40,249 nt of DNA from assembly GCA_023249635.1 (NCBI GenBank), contig JAHFCH010000033.1:1-40249 (forward strand). The letters are read 5' to 3'. The notes beneath the pieces are model-generated. The model made no database searches. It had not been told where the DNA came from and worked only from the letters and a program-made list of their open reading frames with translations. Made by a program: the position numbers and the translations under genes. How positions within the stretch are numbered: position 1 is the stretch's first letter; each line of letters begins with the position of its first letter. Shown in pieces: positions 15,601-24,818 of the stretch. Origin of the DNA: Fibrobacterota bacterium (GTDB taxonomy: Bacteria > Fibrobacterota > Fibrobacteria > UBA11236).

Positions 15601-18600
15601 CATCGCCCAGGTGACGGCGGAACGCAAAGCCGCCGCGGAAGCCGCGCGCGTCGCCAAGATCAAAGCCGATAGCCTGGCCCGGGTGGAAGCCGCCCGCGTG
15701 GCCAAAGCCAAGGCGGATAGCATCGCGCAGGTGATGGCCGAGCGCAAGGCCGCTGCCGAAGCCGCCCGCATCGCGAAAGCCAAGGCCGACAGCACCGCCC
15801 GCGTCGAAGCGGCGCGTGTAGCCAAGGTCCGCGCCGACAGTATCGCCGCCGAGGTTGCCGCCAGGAAGGCCGCCATCGAGGCTGCCCGCGTCGCCAAACT
15901 CAAGGCTGATAGCCTGGCCCGGGTGGAAGCCGCCCGCGTCGCCAAGGAACGGGTCGATAGCCTGGCCCGCGTAGCCGCTGAAAAGAAAGCCGCGGCGGAA
16001 GAAGCCGCGCGCATCGCCCGCGAAGAAGCGACCCGCGTAGCCAAGGCCCGCGCCGACAGCCTGGCCCGCGTGGAAGCGGAACGCAAAGCCAAGGCCGAGG
16101 CCGATCGCCTGGCCAAGGAAGAGGCCGCGCGCCTCGCGAAGGAAGAGGCGGCCCGCGTGGCGAAAGCCAAGGCCGACAGCCTCGCCAAGGTGGAAGAGGA
16201 ACGTAAGCTGGCCGCCGAACAGGAGCGCCAGTTCCAGGCCCAGGTCACCGCCCTGCTCGCCGAACAACCTACCCAGCTCGACACCGCCGCCGTGCTCGGC
16301 AAGATCGCCGATCGCAACGCGCGGGCCAAGGTTGCCGATCCCCGCATGGTCGAAGCCGAAGCGGTCATCCACTTCAAGCAATGGAATTTCCGCGGTGCCG
16401 TGGACAACCTACGTAAGCTCAAGGTGCTCTCGGCCACGGGCAACCGCATGATGGCCCTGTCCTTGTTCGAATTGCAGGACTACGCCTCGGCCCTGAAATA
16501 CTTCCAGAAGATGCCCAACGTGGCCGCCAACCGCGTGGAATGGGGCAAGTACATCAAGACCCTGCTCGAGAACAAACAGCGTCCCGTGGCCGCGGCCCAA
16601 TACGAAGCCTATCTGGCCAAGTATCCCGACGCCGATGACGCGTTGTCCTTCCTCATCGACTACTACCGCGCGCCGATGCAGAAGGACAAGCTGATCCCGA
16701 AACTGGAATTGCAATTGGCGAAGAATCCCAAGGATGCGCCGTTGCTCACCGAGTTGATCACGCTCGTGGATAAGACCAGCCCGAAGGCCATCGAATACCG
16801 GGAGCGCCTGCTCAAGGAGAACCCGGAAGACGCCAAGCAAGCCCTGGCCCTGGCCCAGGCCTATGAAGCCAAGGGTAACCTGGCCCAAGCCCTGCCCATC
16901 TACCAGAAGCTGGCGAAGGATGCCCCCGCCGACAAGGCCTTGAACCTGAAGACCGGCGAGTTGCTGTATGCGGGCAAGCAGGCGGATGCCTCCGTCCCGT
17001 ATTTCGAAGCGGCCCATGCCGCCGATCCCGCGGACAAGAAGCTCACCCTGCGTTTGGCCGCCCTGTACGAGGACTTGAAGAAGACCGATAAGGCAGCCGA
17101 GACCTACTCCGCCGCCATGGCCGCCGATCCCAAGGACAAGGCCGTGCAAGCCAAGCTGTTCCAACTCTACTCCGCCAAGGGGGACAAGGAACAGATCAAG
17201 GCTTTGCTTATGAAGATGGACGATGCCGATGCCACCGCCCATCAGGCCCAATTCCAATTGGCCAAGGGCTTCCTGGCCGATGGCGACAAGGACAAGGCGT
17301 ACGTCTACCTGGCCAAGGCCCTGCGCAATCAGCCCAACAATCAGGAATACATCGGATTGTTGCCGGCCGTAGTGCAAAGCGATGAGCAGGTCGACGCCCA
17401 CTTCGCGTCGCTGGAAAAGGCCGCCTTCTATCCCAACGCCAAGCCTGAGTTGCAGGCGCTGGTCGCCAAGGGCTATGCCAAGCGCAAGAACGTGCTGATG
17501 GCCGCGCGCCTTTACGCCGAAGCCTACGCCAAGAATCCCAAGCTGCTGGATGGCCAACGCGATGCGGTCACCACCACCTACATGGCCAAGAATAACGAGC
17601 TGGCGGGAGCGCTGGCGGAGAAGTACCTGGCTACGGACGATAAGGATCGCGCCATCCGCGAGATTGAAGTCAACGCCTTCATGGCCACCAACAAACCGCC
17701 GGAAAAATTGCGCGAGGCCATCAAGGGCCTGGCCGTCCTGGATGCCGATGGCGCGACGAAATGGTCCATGAAGCTGGCCCAGCTCGACCTGGCGGCCAAG
17801 GACACCGCCGCCGCCGTGGGCCATGCCCGCGAATTCCTCGACAAGAATCCCAAGAACGCCGAAGGGTGGCGATTCCTCGCTCCCCTGGTGGCCCGCAAGC
17901 CCGGCCAGGAAGACACCTATATCGTGGTGCTGGAGAAGCTCTCCGCCCTGGAGCCGGCCAACAAGGGCCGTTATGATCTCGAACTCGGCAACCTCTACCT
18001 GGCCAAAGGCGATTTCGACGGCGCCGAAAAAGCCCTGCTGAGCGCCTCCAAGACCAATCCCGCCAACGCTTCCCTCTGGTTCAAGCTGGGCGAAACCGAA
18101 GTCAAGTTGCGCAAGGATAAGGATGCGGCCGAGAAGTACCAGCGCGCCTACCAGATCGAACGAACCAACGTGCAGTATGCCCGCGCATACGCCATGTCGG
18201 TGGATACCAAGGATGAAATCAAGGTCAACCTGCCCTTGTTCCAATTGCTGGCCAACAACGGGCCCAGCGTCGATGAGCGTAAGAAGCTCGCGCAGGCCTA
18301 CTTCCTGAACAACGACTTCGCCAATGCCGCCAAAGAATTCGATTGGCTGCTCAAGGGCGATCCCAACCTGGCCACCAGCGAGCCCATGGTCGCGGACGCC
18401 TATATGAAGTCGGGCCAGGCTTCCAAGGCCCGCGGCCTATATGAAGCGCGACTCAAGGATGATCCGAACAACCTGGCGATGCTCGAAACCATCGCCAACA
18501 TCTATAAGGCCGAAGCCAATGCCGCCGGCTACGCCGCCACCATCGATAAGATCGTAAGCGTGGATCCCAAGTACAAAGGCTACCAGTTGGCCTTGGCCCA

Positions 18601-21600
18601 GGAAAAGGAAAAGGCCAAGGATTATAAGGGCGCCCTGGAACAGTACACCGCCTGGGTCGGCCGCAACGGCAACGACATCGCTTCGGTGAAGGCCCAGCAT
18701 CGGCTGGCCATGCAGGTAGGGGATACCACCGCGCTGATGGACGCCTTGGTGCGCCTCAACCGCGAAAAGGTGGTCGACAACGGCTACAAGTTCCAGCTCG
18801 CCGAATTGGACTATAAGCGCAGCGGCAACGTGGCCGGCGTAGAGCGCATCGTCAAGACCCATCCCGAGTGGAAATCCGGCAAGGCCATCCTGGTCAAGGA
18901 ATACCTGCGCACGCATAACATGGCCAAGCTTATCCCCCTGCAGGGCTTCCTGCTGGCCGAGTCCAAGACCAACAAGGATCTGCTGGAACCCTTGGCGGAC
19001 CTGTATGCCATCCAGAAGAAGACCCTGATGGCCAATTCCGCCTACCATGACTGGCTGGCGGCCGATCACAAGGATAAGGATACCTACGCGAAGGTGGTCA
19101 AGTACTCCGAAGCCAACAAATCGCCTTACCTCTCCGACATCTACCGTATCGGCGCGGAATCCTTCCCGGAAGATATGGACATCAAGCGCAATTACGCGGC
19201 GACCCTGGGCAAGACCCCCAAGGCCCTGGCCATCTACCAGGAAATCCTTGAGAAGGAAACCGACGTCAAGGTGGTGGCAAAGGCCCTGGACATCGCCCTG
19301 GCCCTCAACCAGACCCAGGCCGCATCCGCCTTGCTGGATAAGTGGACCAACATCGAGCCGAAGGAACCCAAGGTCTGGGAACAGGCCTTGGCCGTGCATA
19401 CCCAGATCGGCAACAAGCCCCGCATGATCGAGGATCTCGAGCAGCTCGGGCGCTTCTATCCCACCAAGAAGGAATATCCGCTCCAGCTCGCGCGCCTCTA
19501 TGAGGACGGCAAGCAACCGGACAAGGCCGCGGATATGTACCAGAAGGCGCTGGCGCTTGATCCTAAGAACAAGGCCGTGCAATTGAAGCTCATCGCCCTC
19601 CTCACCGCGCAGAACCGCGGGCCGGAGTTGCGCGAATTGTTGCTCGCCATCGACAAGAACGACCCCACCGCCCATGAGGCCCAGTTCATGCTGGCCAAGT
19701 CCTTCCTGGCCGAGAACGATCGCGACCGCGCCTACGTATACGCCTCTAAGGCCGTGCGCAACCAGCCGACCAACCAGGAATACCTCTCCCTGCTGCCGCA
19801 GACCGTGGTCAGCGACGAGCAGGTGATGGCCAACTTCGCCGCCCTGGAGAAGTTCGCCCTGCAGCCCGGCGCCAAACCCGAGCTCCAGGCCCTGGTCGCC
19901 CGCGGTTACGCCAAGAAGAAGAACTGGCTGCTTGCCGGTCGCCTCTTCTCCGATGCCTACGCCAAGTCGCCCAAGCTGCTCGATGGCAACCGCGACGCGG
20001 TCATCGCCATGAGCGAGGCCAAGAATTGGCCCCTGGCCGGAAAACTCGCGGACACCTATCTGACCACCAACGACAAGGACCTCCAGGTCCAGCAAATCCG
20101 CCTGACGGCCTACTCGGCCACCAGCCAGCCCCCGGAGAAGATGCGCGACGCCATCAAGGGCGTCATCGCGGTGGATCCGGACGCCAAGAAGTACTACATG
20201 CGTCTGGCCCAATTGGATCTGGCGGTGAAGGATAGCTCCATGGCCATCATCCACGCCCGCGAATGGCTCGACAAGAATCCCAAGGACGCCAACGGCTGGC
20301 GCTTCCTGTTGCCCCTGGTCGCCAAGAAATCCGGACAAGAGGATATCTACATCCAGGTGCTGGAGAGGCTGACGCAGTTGGAGCCGGCCACCCGCGCCCG
20401 CTATGATCTCGAATTGGGCAACCTGTACTTCGACAAGGCCGACTACGAAGGCGCGGAAAAAGCGCTTTCCAACGCGATCAAGACCAGCCCCGGGAACGCC
20501 TCGCTATGGTTCAAGTTGGGCGAAACCCTCACCAAGCTCCGCAAGGACAAGGAAGCCGAGGACAAGTACTCGCGGGCCTATCACTTGGAGCCTTCCAATC
20601 TCACCTACGCCCGCGCTTACGTGCGCAGCGTGAACACCAAGGATGAGGTCAAGGCCAACCTGGCCTTGTTCAAGACCCTGGCCCTCAACGGCCCGAGCGT
20701 GGACGAACGCAAGAAACTGGGCCAGGCCTATTACCTGAACGGCGACTTCACCAACGCCGCCAAGGAATTCGATTGGCAATTGCAGGGTGATCCCACCCTC
20801 GGGACCACCGACGCCATGTATGCGGACGCCTACATGAAGACCGGCCAGACCAAGAAGGCCCAGGGCCTGTATGAGTCGCGGCTGCAGACCGACCCCAACA
20901 ACCTGAACGTGCTCGAGACCCTGGCCGGCATCTACAAGGCCTCGGGGGATCAGAAGGGCTATGTCGCCACGGTCGAGAAGATCGTGAACGTGGATCCCAA
21001 GTACAAAGGCTACCAGCTCATCCTCGCGGTGGAAAAGGAAAAGGCCAAGGACTTCAAAGGCGCCTTGCAGGAATACTCCGAGTGGGTGACCCGCAACGTA
21101 GGCGACGAAGTGGCCCTCAAGTCCATGCACCGCTTGGCCGATCAACAGAAGGATACGGCGGCCCTGATGGACGCCTTGGTCCGGTTGACCCGCACCAAGG
21201 GCGCGGACCCGGTCTACGCCTTCCAGATGGCCGAGGTCGACTACGTGCGCTCCGGCAACATCGCCGGCATCGAGCGCCTGGTCAAGACCCACCCGACCTA
21301 TTCCCGCGGCAAGGTCATCCTCATCAAGTCCTACTATAAGAAGGGCGCCTTCGCCAAGATGGCCCCGTTCCTGCCGTTCCTGAGCGCGCAGGCCAAGTCG
21401 GACAAGTCTTTGGCGGAACCCTTGGGCGATCTCTACGCCTCCATGAAGAAGACCGGCCCCGCCAACGAGGCCTATTTCGACGCGGTGCGTTTCGACAAGA
21501 AGGATCGCGACCTCTTTGATAAGGCATATCGCTACGCCAAGGAACACGATTCGCCCTATCGGGCCGCTTTCCTCAAGCAAGGCTACGAAGCCTTCCCGGA

Positions 21601-24600
21601 TGACGCCATCGTGAAGTTCGACTACGCCTTGACCCTGGGCAAGACCCAGAAGGCGCTCGACCTGTACAACGAAATCCTGCTCAAGGACCACAACAACCTG
21701 CCGGCCGTGCGCAATGCCGCCGAAGTGAGCGTGGCCTTGGGCAAGCAGACCGATGCGGCCGACCACCTCACCCACTGGGTCACCCTGGAACCCGAGCAGG
21801 CCCGGCCCTGGACCCTGCTGGTCGATCTCTATACCCTGCAAAAGAACGACGCCAAGCTGGCCGATGCGCTCGAGCATCTGTCGGGTTTGTCGCCGAAGAA
21901 CGGCGACCTGGCCTTCCGCGCCGCCATGGCGCATAAGAAGCTCGGCAACAAGGAGAAATCCTTGGAGCTGCTCACCAAGGCCGTGGCCCTCAACGGGACC
22001 AATCCCTCGTTCCAGAAGGAGTTCGGCTTGGCCCTGTTCGCGTCCGGCCAGGTCGCGCGCGCCAAGGCCCCGTTGCTCATCGCGGATCGTTCCATGAAGA
22101 ATGACGAGGCCATCAACGCCGCCCTGTACAACATCTACGTGGCCGAGAAGAACAAGGGCCTGGCGCGCGAGCGCCTGCGCTTCCTGTTCGCGTTGCGTCC
22201 CACCAACAAGGATTACGCCTACGGCCTGGCCCGCCTCGAATCGGATCTCAAGAATCCCTCCGAAGCCATCAAGATCCTGGAGCGCCCCAATCTCAAGGAC
22301 GATCTGAACGCAGAGATGTCCTTCCTGCTGCTGGACGGCTATTTCAAGCTGGGACAGCGCGACCGCGCGGCGGCCCTGGGCCCCGTGCTCATCCGCAAGT
22401 TCCCGGACGAAGCCAAGCAATCCTTGCCGCTGGCCATCCTCTTCTACGAGACCAAGCAGCGCGCCAAGGCCAAGGAAATCCTGGAGACCTACGTCCGCAA
22501 CAATCCGGGCGAAGAAGCCTTCTACTACCTGGGCAAGATCTATTTCGACGAGAAGAACTGGGAAAGCTGCATCGCCAACCTCGATCGCGCCGATCTCAAC
22601 CGGCCGGACGTGCTGCGCATGCTGGGTGAATCCTACATCGCCAGCAAGCAGCCCGAGCGCGCCATCAAGGTGTACGAGGACTACTACGCCAAGACCAAGG
22701 ATCTCAAAGTGCTGGTGGAGCTCTACGGCTTGTACAAGAAAACCAGCGATGAACCCGGCACGCGGGCCATCCTGGAACGGCTGATCGCGGCCGAACCCCA
22801 GAACTACGATTACCGCGTGGAGTTGGCGGAGCTGTACCGCGCCAAGGGCGATAACAAGAAAGCCGAAGCCCAGTACGAGATGATTCTCAAGAAGATGCCG
22901 AACCATCCCGCCTCCAACATGAACTACGGCATGATTCTCGCCGGCCGTAAGGAATGGGCGAAGGCCATCAAGATGCTCGAGACCGGTTTGGCCAAGTACC
23001 CGGACAGCGCCACCGCCTGGCGTTACCTGGGCGACGCCTACCGCGCCGAGAAGCGTTACGCTTCGGCCCTGCAATCCTATAAGAAGGCGTTCAAGCTGCA
23101 AAGCAACAGCCTGCCTATCGCGGTGGCCAAGATGCAGATGACCAAGGAGGTCGGCGCTTCCGAGGAGTTGCCTTCGGCCTACTCCGACGTGGTACGCCTG
23201 GATTCCTCCAACGTGGAGGCCGCGGCGGCCCTGGCCGATATCCGCTTCAACGATCGTAAGTACGCGGACGCGGCCGCGCTCTACGCCAAGGTGACCGCGG
23301 CCAAGGGAGGCGACCGCAACCTGTGGGCCAACTACGGCTTCGCCTTGATCGAGACCAAGAATATCGACGGGGCCAAGCGCGCCCTGCAGCGCGCCGTGGA
23401 CCTGGGCGAAAAGGGGCCGCGCGTGATGACCAGCCTGGCCCGCATCTATAAGGAAGAGGGCAACAGCGAAAAAGCCGAAGCCATCCTTTCCGAGATGGTC
23501 AAGAAGGATCCCCGCAACCATCTGGCCTGGTACTGGCTGGGGCAGATCGCCCTGGAACGGAACCAGCCCGGCGTGGCCGAGGATGATTTCAAGAAGGCCC
23601 AATTGCTGCAGCCGACCAACGGCGATTACGTGGAGGCCCTGGCCCGGATGCAATACAACAAGGACGAGTTCGCGACCGCGGCCCGCCTGCTGGAGCCTGT
23701 CCGCGCCAACCTTTCCACTTCGGGCCACCTCATCTACGGCGATTGCCTGATGAAGCAGGGCAAGAACGAGGCCGCCCTGGCCGAACTCAACGCCGTATTC
23801 GCCAAGGATCCTTCCGCTCCCGTGTTGGCCAAGCTGGCGGAGTTGCAGATCAACAAGGGCAACAACCGCGAGGCCATCCGTCTCATCGAGGGGTCCGATT
23901 TCAACCAGGACACCACGGTGCAATTCTCCCTGGCCAAGGCGCGTATCGCCACCCGCGAAACCGATAAGGCCCGCGAGGTATTGGAGCGCCTGATCCGTAT
24001 CAACAAGTACAATCCGGGCTATTACCATTACCGTGCCCTCAGCTATTACTACGACCACAACTACTCCAAGGCCAAGAAGGATTTCGATCAGACCCTGAAC
24101 ATCAATCCGGATTACATGGACGCCGTCTACCATATCGGGCTTTGCCTGCTGAAGGATGGGCGCCCGGCCGACGCGAAGAATTACTTCAAGGAATTGTCGC
24201 AGCATGCCAACGCCAACTGGCAGGCCAAGGGCTTCCTGGGCCTGGCGATGGCCTTTGAGTCGGAGAAGAAGTACGAGGCCGCCGAAAACTTCCTGCAGAA
24301 GTCCATCACCGCGGACGAGGACCCCGAGGCCCTCAGCCTATTGGCCAAGGTCCTGCTACGGATGCGCAAGCCCAGCGAAGCGGAGAAGAACGCCCGTCGC
24401 GCCCTGGAACTGCAACCCGGCAACTCCATGGCGGTCGCCTCCATGGGTGATGTGCTGTTGGCCCAGAACCGCAAGGCCGAGGCCGTCTCCTTGGTCAAGA
24501 AGGCGCTGGAAGGGAATCCCAACTCTTGCGAACTGCTGATTGGTTCCGCCAAGGTTAACTTCGCCGCTGGCAATTACGAAACCAGCAAGTCGAACAGCAC

Positions 24601-24757
24601 CTACGCCATCTCCATCTGCCCCGAAGAGGCCTCGCCGTATTACTACGCCGGCGTGGTGGCGGACAAGAAGTACCAGAAGAAGGAAGCCAAGGATTTCTTC
24701 CGCGCCTTCAAGAAGCATGGCGGCGACGAGGGTATGCTGCCGGCGGATTACCGCTAG
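12602..24757 (+). CDS. Giant exported TPR and alpha-helical-repeat protein (4051 residues)
   Basis: The start is fixed by GGAGA before the ATG and a signal peptide (basic FLRPRRS, hydrophobic core, cleavage after Ala38, GHAQ). Order of parts: TPRs at about 43-255; an Ala/Pro linker at 262-293; an Ala/Lys/Glu/Asp-rich helix at about 294-1210, first in 51-residue and then in 40-residue repeats with the recurring motif RxDSLAQV; then TPRs from about 1215 to the end, roughly 80 of them. Residues of about 1481-2290 and 2291-3100 are diverged copies of one 810-residue block. There is no enzymatic domain, no membrane segment after the signal and very few Cys. A continuous 900-residue helix could span over 100 nm, far more than a periplasm, so a folded-back or surface-exposed arrangement is likely. 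TPR arrays usually bind proteins, so a scaffold or adhesion role is plausible but unproven. A strong terminator follows, so it is a one-gene unit. Confidence 0.93.
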   Translation: MSNFSFNRKPSFLRPRRSVAQASLALALVLALAGAGHAQGPKTAEEWFKRANEMYQEGAVDEAIGSLQEALKLKPDYADAQALLGAAYVESGEFAKAVDPYKKASELKPNEYSILLGYSNALEGAGRQDEELPVVKKLFNLNKQDMVTGIKYLTLIEAAGREKMVNDYIAVLEDLRKLPNFDPAYTAKLARAYNKTGDYAKAAGVFQELVKSSPESAEYWTGLANAQAKVDPAAARESYKKAILFTDNAGERAKLEKASAALGKGPAAAPAAPVAAATPAAPAAPVVPTGPSAAEKAAAAAAAKATAAAEAKAQADAKASAAAEAKAQADAKAAAAADAKAVAAAEAKAQADAKAAAAADAKTKADADKAAKADAAALAAAEKKAAADAAAAQKAADAKSAADAKAAAIAEAKAKADAEKVAKADAAAQAAAEKKAAADAAAAQKAADAKSAADAKAAAIAEAKAKADADKAAKADAAAQAAAEKKAAAEAQAKSAADAAAAKKAADAQAAAEKKAAADAALAQKAADAKAAADALAAKKAADAQAAIEAKALAAATAKARQDSLAQTQAEKKAAAEAAAAQKAAEAKSAAEAKAIAEAEKKAAVAAEAQAKAEAAKLAKEEAARLAKVRQDSIAQVAAEKKAAAEASAAEKKLAAEAAAKAAAEAKAQADAERKAAAIAKAKAHQDSLASAMADKAAKAEAARIAKEEGARLAKARQDSIAQVAAEKKAAAAAEATAKAEAAKLAKEEAARLAKARQDSLAQVTVERKAAAEAEAKAKAEAAKLAKEDAARMLKHRQDSLAQVAVERKAAAEAEAKAKAEAQRIAKEEAARIAKVRADSMAQAAAEKKAAMEAEAKAKAEAAKLAKEDAARMLKHRQDSLVQVAAERKAAAEAEAKAKAEAQRLAKEEAVRVAKVRADSLAQVMAERKAAAEADAKAKAEAARIAKEEAARIAKVRADSLAQVMAERKAAAEADAKAKAEAARIAKEEAARLAKAKADSIAQVTAERKAAAEAARVAKIKADSLARVEAARVAKAKADSIAQVMAERKAAAEAARIAKAKADSTARVEAARVAKVRADSIAAEVAARKAAIEAARVAKLKADSLARVEAARVAKERVDSLARVAAEKKAAAEEAARIAREEATRVAKARADSLARVEAERKAKAEADRLAKEEAARLAKEEAARVAKAKADSLAKVEEERKLAAEQERQFQAQVTALLAEQPTQLDTAAVLGKIADRNARAKVADPRMVEAEAVIHFKQWNFRGAVDNLRKLKVLSATGNRMMALSLFELQDYASALKYFQKMPNVAANRVEWGKYIKTLLENKQRPVAAAQYEAYLAKYPDADDALSFLIDYYRAPMQKDKLIPKLELQLAKNPKDAPLLTELITLVDKTSPKAIEYRERLLKENPEDAKQALALAQAYEAKGNLAQALPIYQKLAKDAPADKALNLKTGELLYAGKQADASVPYFEAAHAADPADKKLTLRLAALYEDLKKTDKAAETYSAAMAADPKDKAVQAKLFQLYSAKGDKEQIKALLMKMDDADATAHQAQFQLAKGFLADGDKDKAYVYLAKALRNQPNNQEYIGLLPAVVQSDEQVDAHFASLEKAAFYPNAKPELQALVAKGYAKRKNVLMAARLYAEAYAKNPKLLDGQRDAVTTTYMAKNNELAGALAEKYLATDDKDRAIREIEVNAFMATNKPPEKLREAIKGLAVLDADGATKWSMKLAQLDLAAKDTAAAVGHAREFLDKNPKNAEGWRFLAPLVARKPGQEDTYIVVLEKLSALEPANKGRYDLELGNLYLAKGDFDGAEKALLSASKTNPANASLWFKLGETEVKLRKDKDAAEKYQRAYQIERTNVQYARAYAMSVDTKDEIKVNLPLFQLLANNGPSVDERKKLAQAYFLNNDFANAAKEFDWLLKGDPNLATSEPMVADAYMKSGQASKARGLYEARLKDDPNNLAMLETIANIYKAEANAAGYAATIDKIVSVDPKYKGYQLALAQEKEKAKDYKGALEQYTAWVGRNGNDIASVKAQHRLAMQVGDTTALMDALVRLNREKVVDNGYKFQLAELDYKRSGNVAGVERIVKTHPEWKSGKAILVKEYLRTHNMAKLIPLQGFLLAESKTNKDLLEPLADLYAIQKKTLMANSAYHDWLAADHKDKDTYAKVVKYSEANKSPYLSDIYRIGAESFPEDMDIKRNYAATLGKTPKALAIYQEILEKETDVKVVAKALDIALALNQTQAASALLDKWTNIEPKEPKVWEQALAVHTQIGNKPRMIEDLEQLGRFYPTKKEYPLQLARLYEDGKQPDKAADMYQKALALDPKNKAVQLKLIALLTAQNRGPELRELLLAIDKNDPTAHEAQFMLAKSFLAENDRDRAYVYASKAVRNQPTNQEYLSLLPQTVVSDEQVMANFAALEKFALQPGAKPELQALVARGYAKKKNWLLAGRLFSDAYAKSPKLLDGNRDAVIAMSEAKNWPLAGKLADTYLTTNDKDLQVQQIRLTAYSATSQPPEKMRDAIKGVIAVDPDAKKYYMRLAQLDLAVKDSSMAIIHAREWLDKNPKDANGWRFLLPLVAKKSGQEDIYIQVLERLTQLEPATRARYDLELGNLYFDKADYEGAEKALSNAIKTSPGNASLWFKLGETLTKLRKDKEAEDKYSRAYHLEPSNLTYARAYVRSVNTKDEVKANLALFKTLALNGPSVDERKKLGQAYYLNGDFTNAAKEFDWQLQGDPTLGTTDAMYADAYMKTGQTKKAQGLYESRLQTDPNNLNVLETLAGIYKASGDQKGYVATVEKIVNVDPKYKGYQLILAVEKEKAKDFKGALQEYSEWVTRNVGDEVALKSMHRLADQQKDTAALMDALVRLTRTKGADPVYAFQMAEVDYVRSGNIAGIERLVKTHPTYSRGKVILIKSYYKKGAFAKMAPFLPFLSAQAKSDKSLAEPLGDLYASMKKTGPANEAYFDAVRFDKKDRDLFDKAYRYAKEHDSPYRAAFLKQGYEAFPDDAIVKFDYALTLGKTQKALDLYNEILLKDHNNLPAVRNAAEVSVALGKQTDAADHLTHWVTLEPEQARPWTLLVDLYTLQKNDAKLADALEHLSGLSPKNGDLAFRAAMAHKKLGNKEKSLELLTKAVALNGTNPSFQKEFGLALFASGQVARAKAPLLIADRSMKNDEAINAALYNIYVAEKNKGLARERLRFLFALRPTNKDYAYGLARLESDLKNPSEAIKILERPNLKDDLNAEMSFLLLDGYFKLGQRDRAAALGPVLIRKFPDEAKQSLPLAILFYETKQRAKAKEILETYVRNNPGEEAFYYLGKIYFDEKNWESCIANLDRADLNRPDVLRMLGESYIASKQPERAIKVYEDYYAKTKDLKVLVELYGLYKKTSDEPGTRAILERLIAAEPQNYDYRVELAELYRAKGDNKKAEAQYEMILKKMPNHPASNMNYGMILAGRKEWAKAIKMLETGLAKYPDSATAWRYLGDAYRAEKRYASALQSYKKAFKLQSNSLPIAVAKMQMTKEVGASEELPSAYSDVVRLDSSNVEAAAALADIRFNDRKYADAAALYAKVTAAKGGDRNLWANYGFALIETKNIDGAKRALQRAVDLGEKGPRVMTSLARIYKEEGNSEKAEAILSEMVKKDPRNHLAWYWLGQIALERNQPGVAEDDFKKAQLLQPTNGDYVEALARMQYNKDEFATAARLLEPVRANLSTSGHLIYGDCLMKQGKNEAALAELNAVFAKDPSAPVLAKLAELQINKGNNREAIRLIEGSDFNQDTTVQFSLAKARIATRETDKAREVLERLIRINKYNPGYYHYRALSYYYDHNYSKAKKDFDQTLNINPDYMDAVYHIGLCLLKDGRPADAKNYFKELSQHANANWQAKGFLGLAMAFESEKKYEAAENFLQKSITADEDPEALSLLAKVLLRMRKPSEAEKNARRALELQPGNSMAVASMGDVLLAQNRKAEAVSLVKKALEGNPNSCELLIGSAKVNFAAGNYETSKSNSTYAISICPEEASPYYYAGVVADKKYQKKEAKDFFRAFKKHGGDEGMLPADYR
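13690..14070 (+). repeat. 153-bp direct repeats inside the TPR gene
   Basis: A 153-bp unit recurs in register: GCGCAAAAGGCTGCCGACGC begins at 13775 and again at 13928, with near-identical flanks on both sides, and a partial third unit follows to about 14070. Each encodes 51 residues of Ala/Lys/Asp-rich helix. The high nucleotide identity points to recent duplication by slippage or unequal recombination. Confidence 0.75.
14740..15960 (+). repeat. 120-bp minisatellite inside the TPR gene
   Basis: A GACAG or GATAG box recurs every 120 bases, ending at 14760, 14880, 15000, 15120, 15240, 15360, 15480, 15600, 15720, 15840 and 15960. Each unit encodes 40 residues built on DSLAQVxAERKAAAEAEAKA then AKEEAARIAK. 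From about 15600 the 40-residue unit becomes a 24 plus 16 pair, still keeping the 120-base register. Frame and charge pattern are conserved throughout. Confidence 0.85.
17041..21900 (+). repeat. Tandem 2.43-kb internal duplication in the TPR gene
   Basis: Two consecutive blocks of about 2430 bases align along their whole length. Anchors: GTGGATCCCAAGTACAAAGG at 18560 and 20990 (offset 2430); the RYDLELGNLY segment at 17969 and 20399 (offset 2430); the YVY-KA-RNQP-NQEY segment at 17300 and 19733 (offset 2433, one codon indel). Protein identity by eye is roughly 55-65 percent, so the event is old but the repeat has stayed in register. A more diverged third start may follow after 21870. Confidence 0.85.
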
Positions 24758-24787
24758 CTTCCATACCACCGGAATCCCGATTCAAGC

Positions 24788-24818
24788 GAGCGGCCCCCCA
24801 GGGCCGCTCTTTTTTTTT
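24788..24818 (+). terminator. Strong intrinsic terminator of the TPR gene
   Basis: GAGCGGCCC (24788-24796) and GGGCCGCTC (24801-24809) form a perfect 9-bp stem with a four-base loop, followed directly by nine T (24810-24818). It starts 30 bases after the TPR stop codon. The T-run overlaps the stop codon of the convergent gene at 24817. Confidence 0.95.

Noticed and set aside
13690-15960. Regular repeats considered as a CRISPR array
   Set aside because: Units are 120 and 153 bases, contiguous, in frame and without unique spacers; they encode protein repeats.
12605-24205. Very long minus-strand open frames opposite the TPR gene (up to 1233 residues)
   Set aside because: They mirror a GC-rich, low-complexity gene, have no ribosome binding sites or family motifs and are biased as antisense translations (Gly/Leu/Ala-rich). 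The plus-strand frame has a signal peptide and TPRs.
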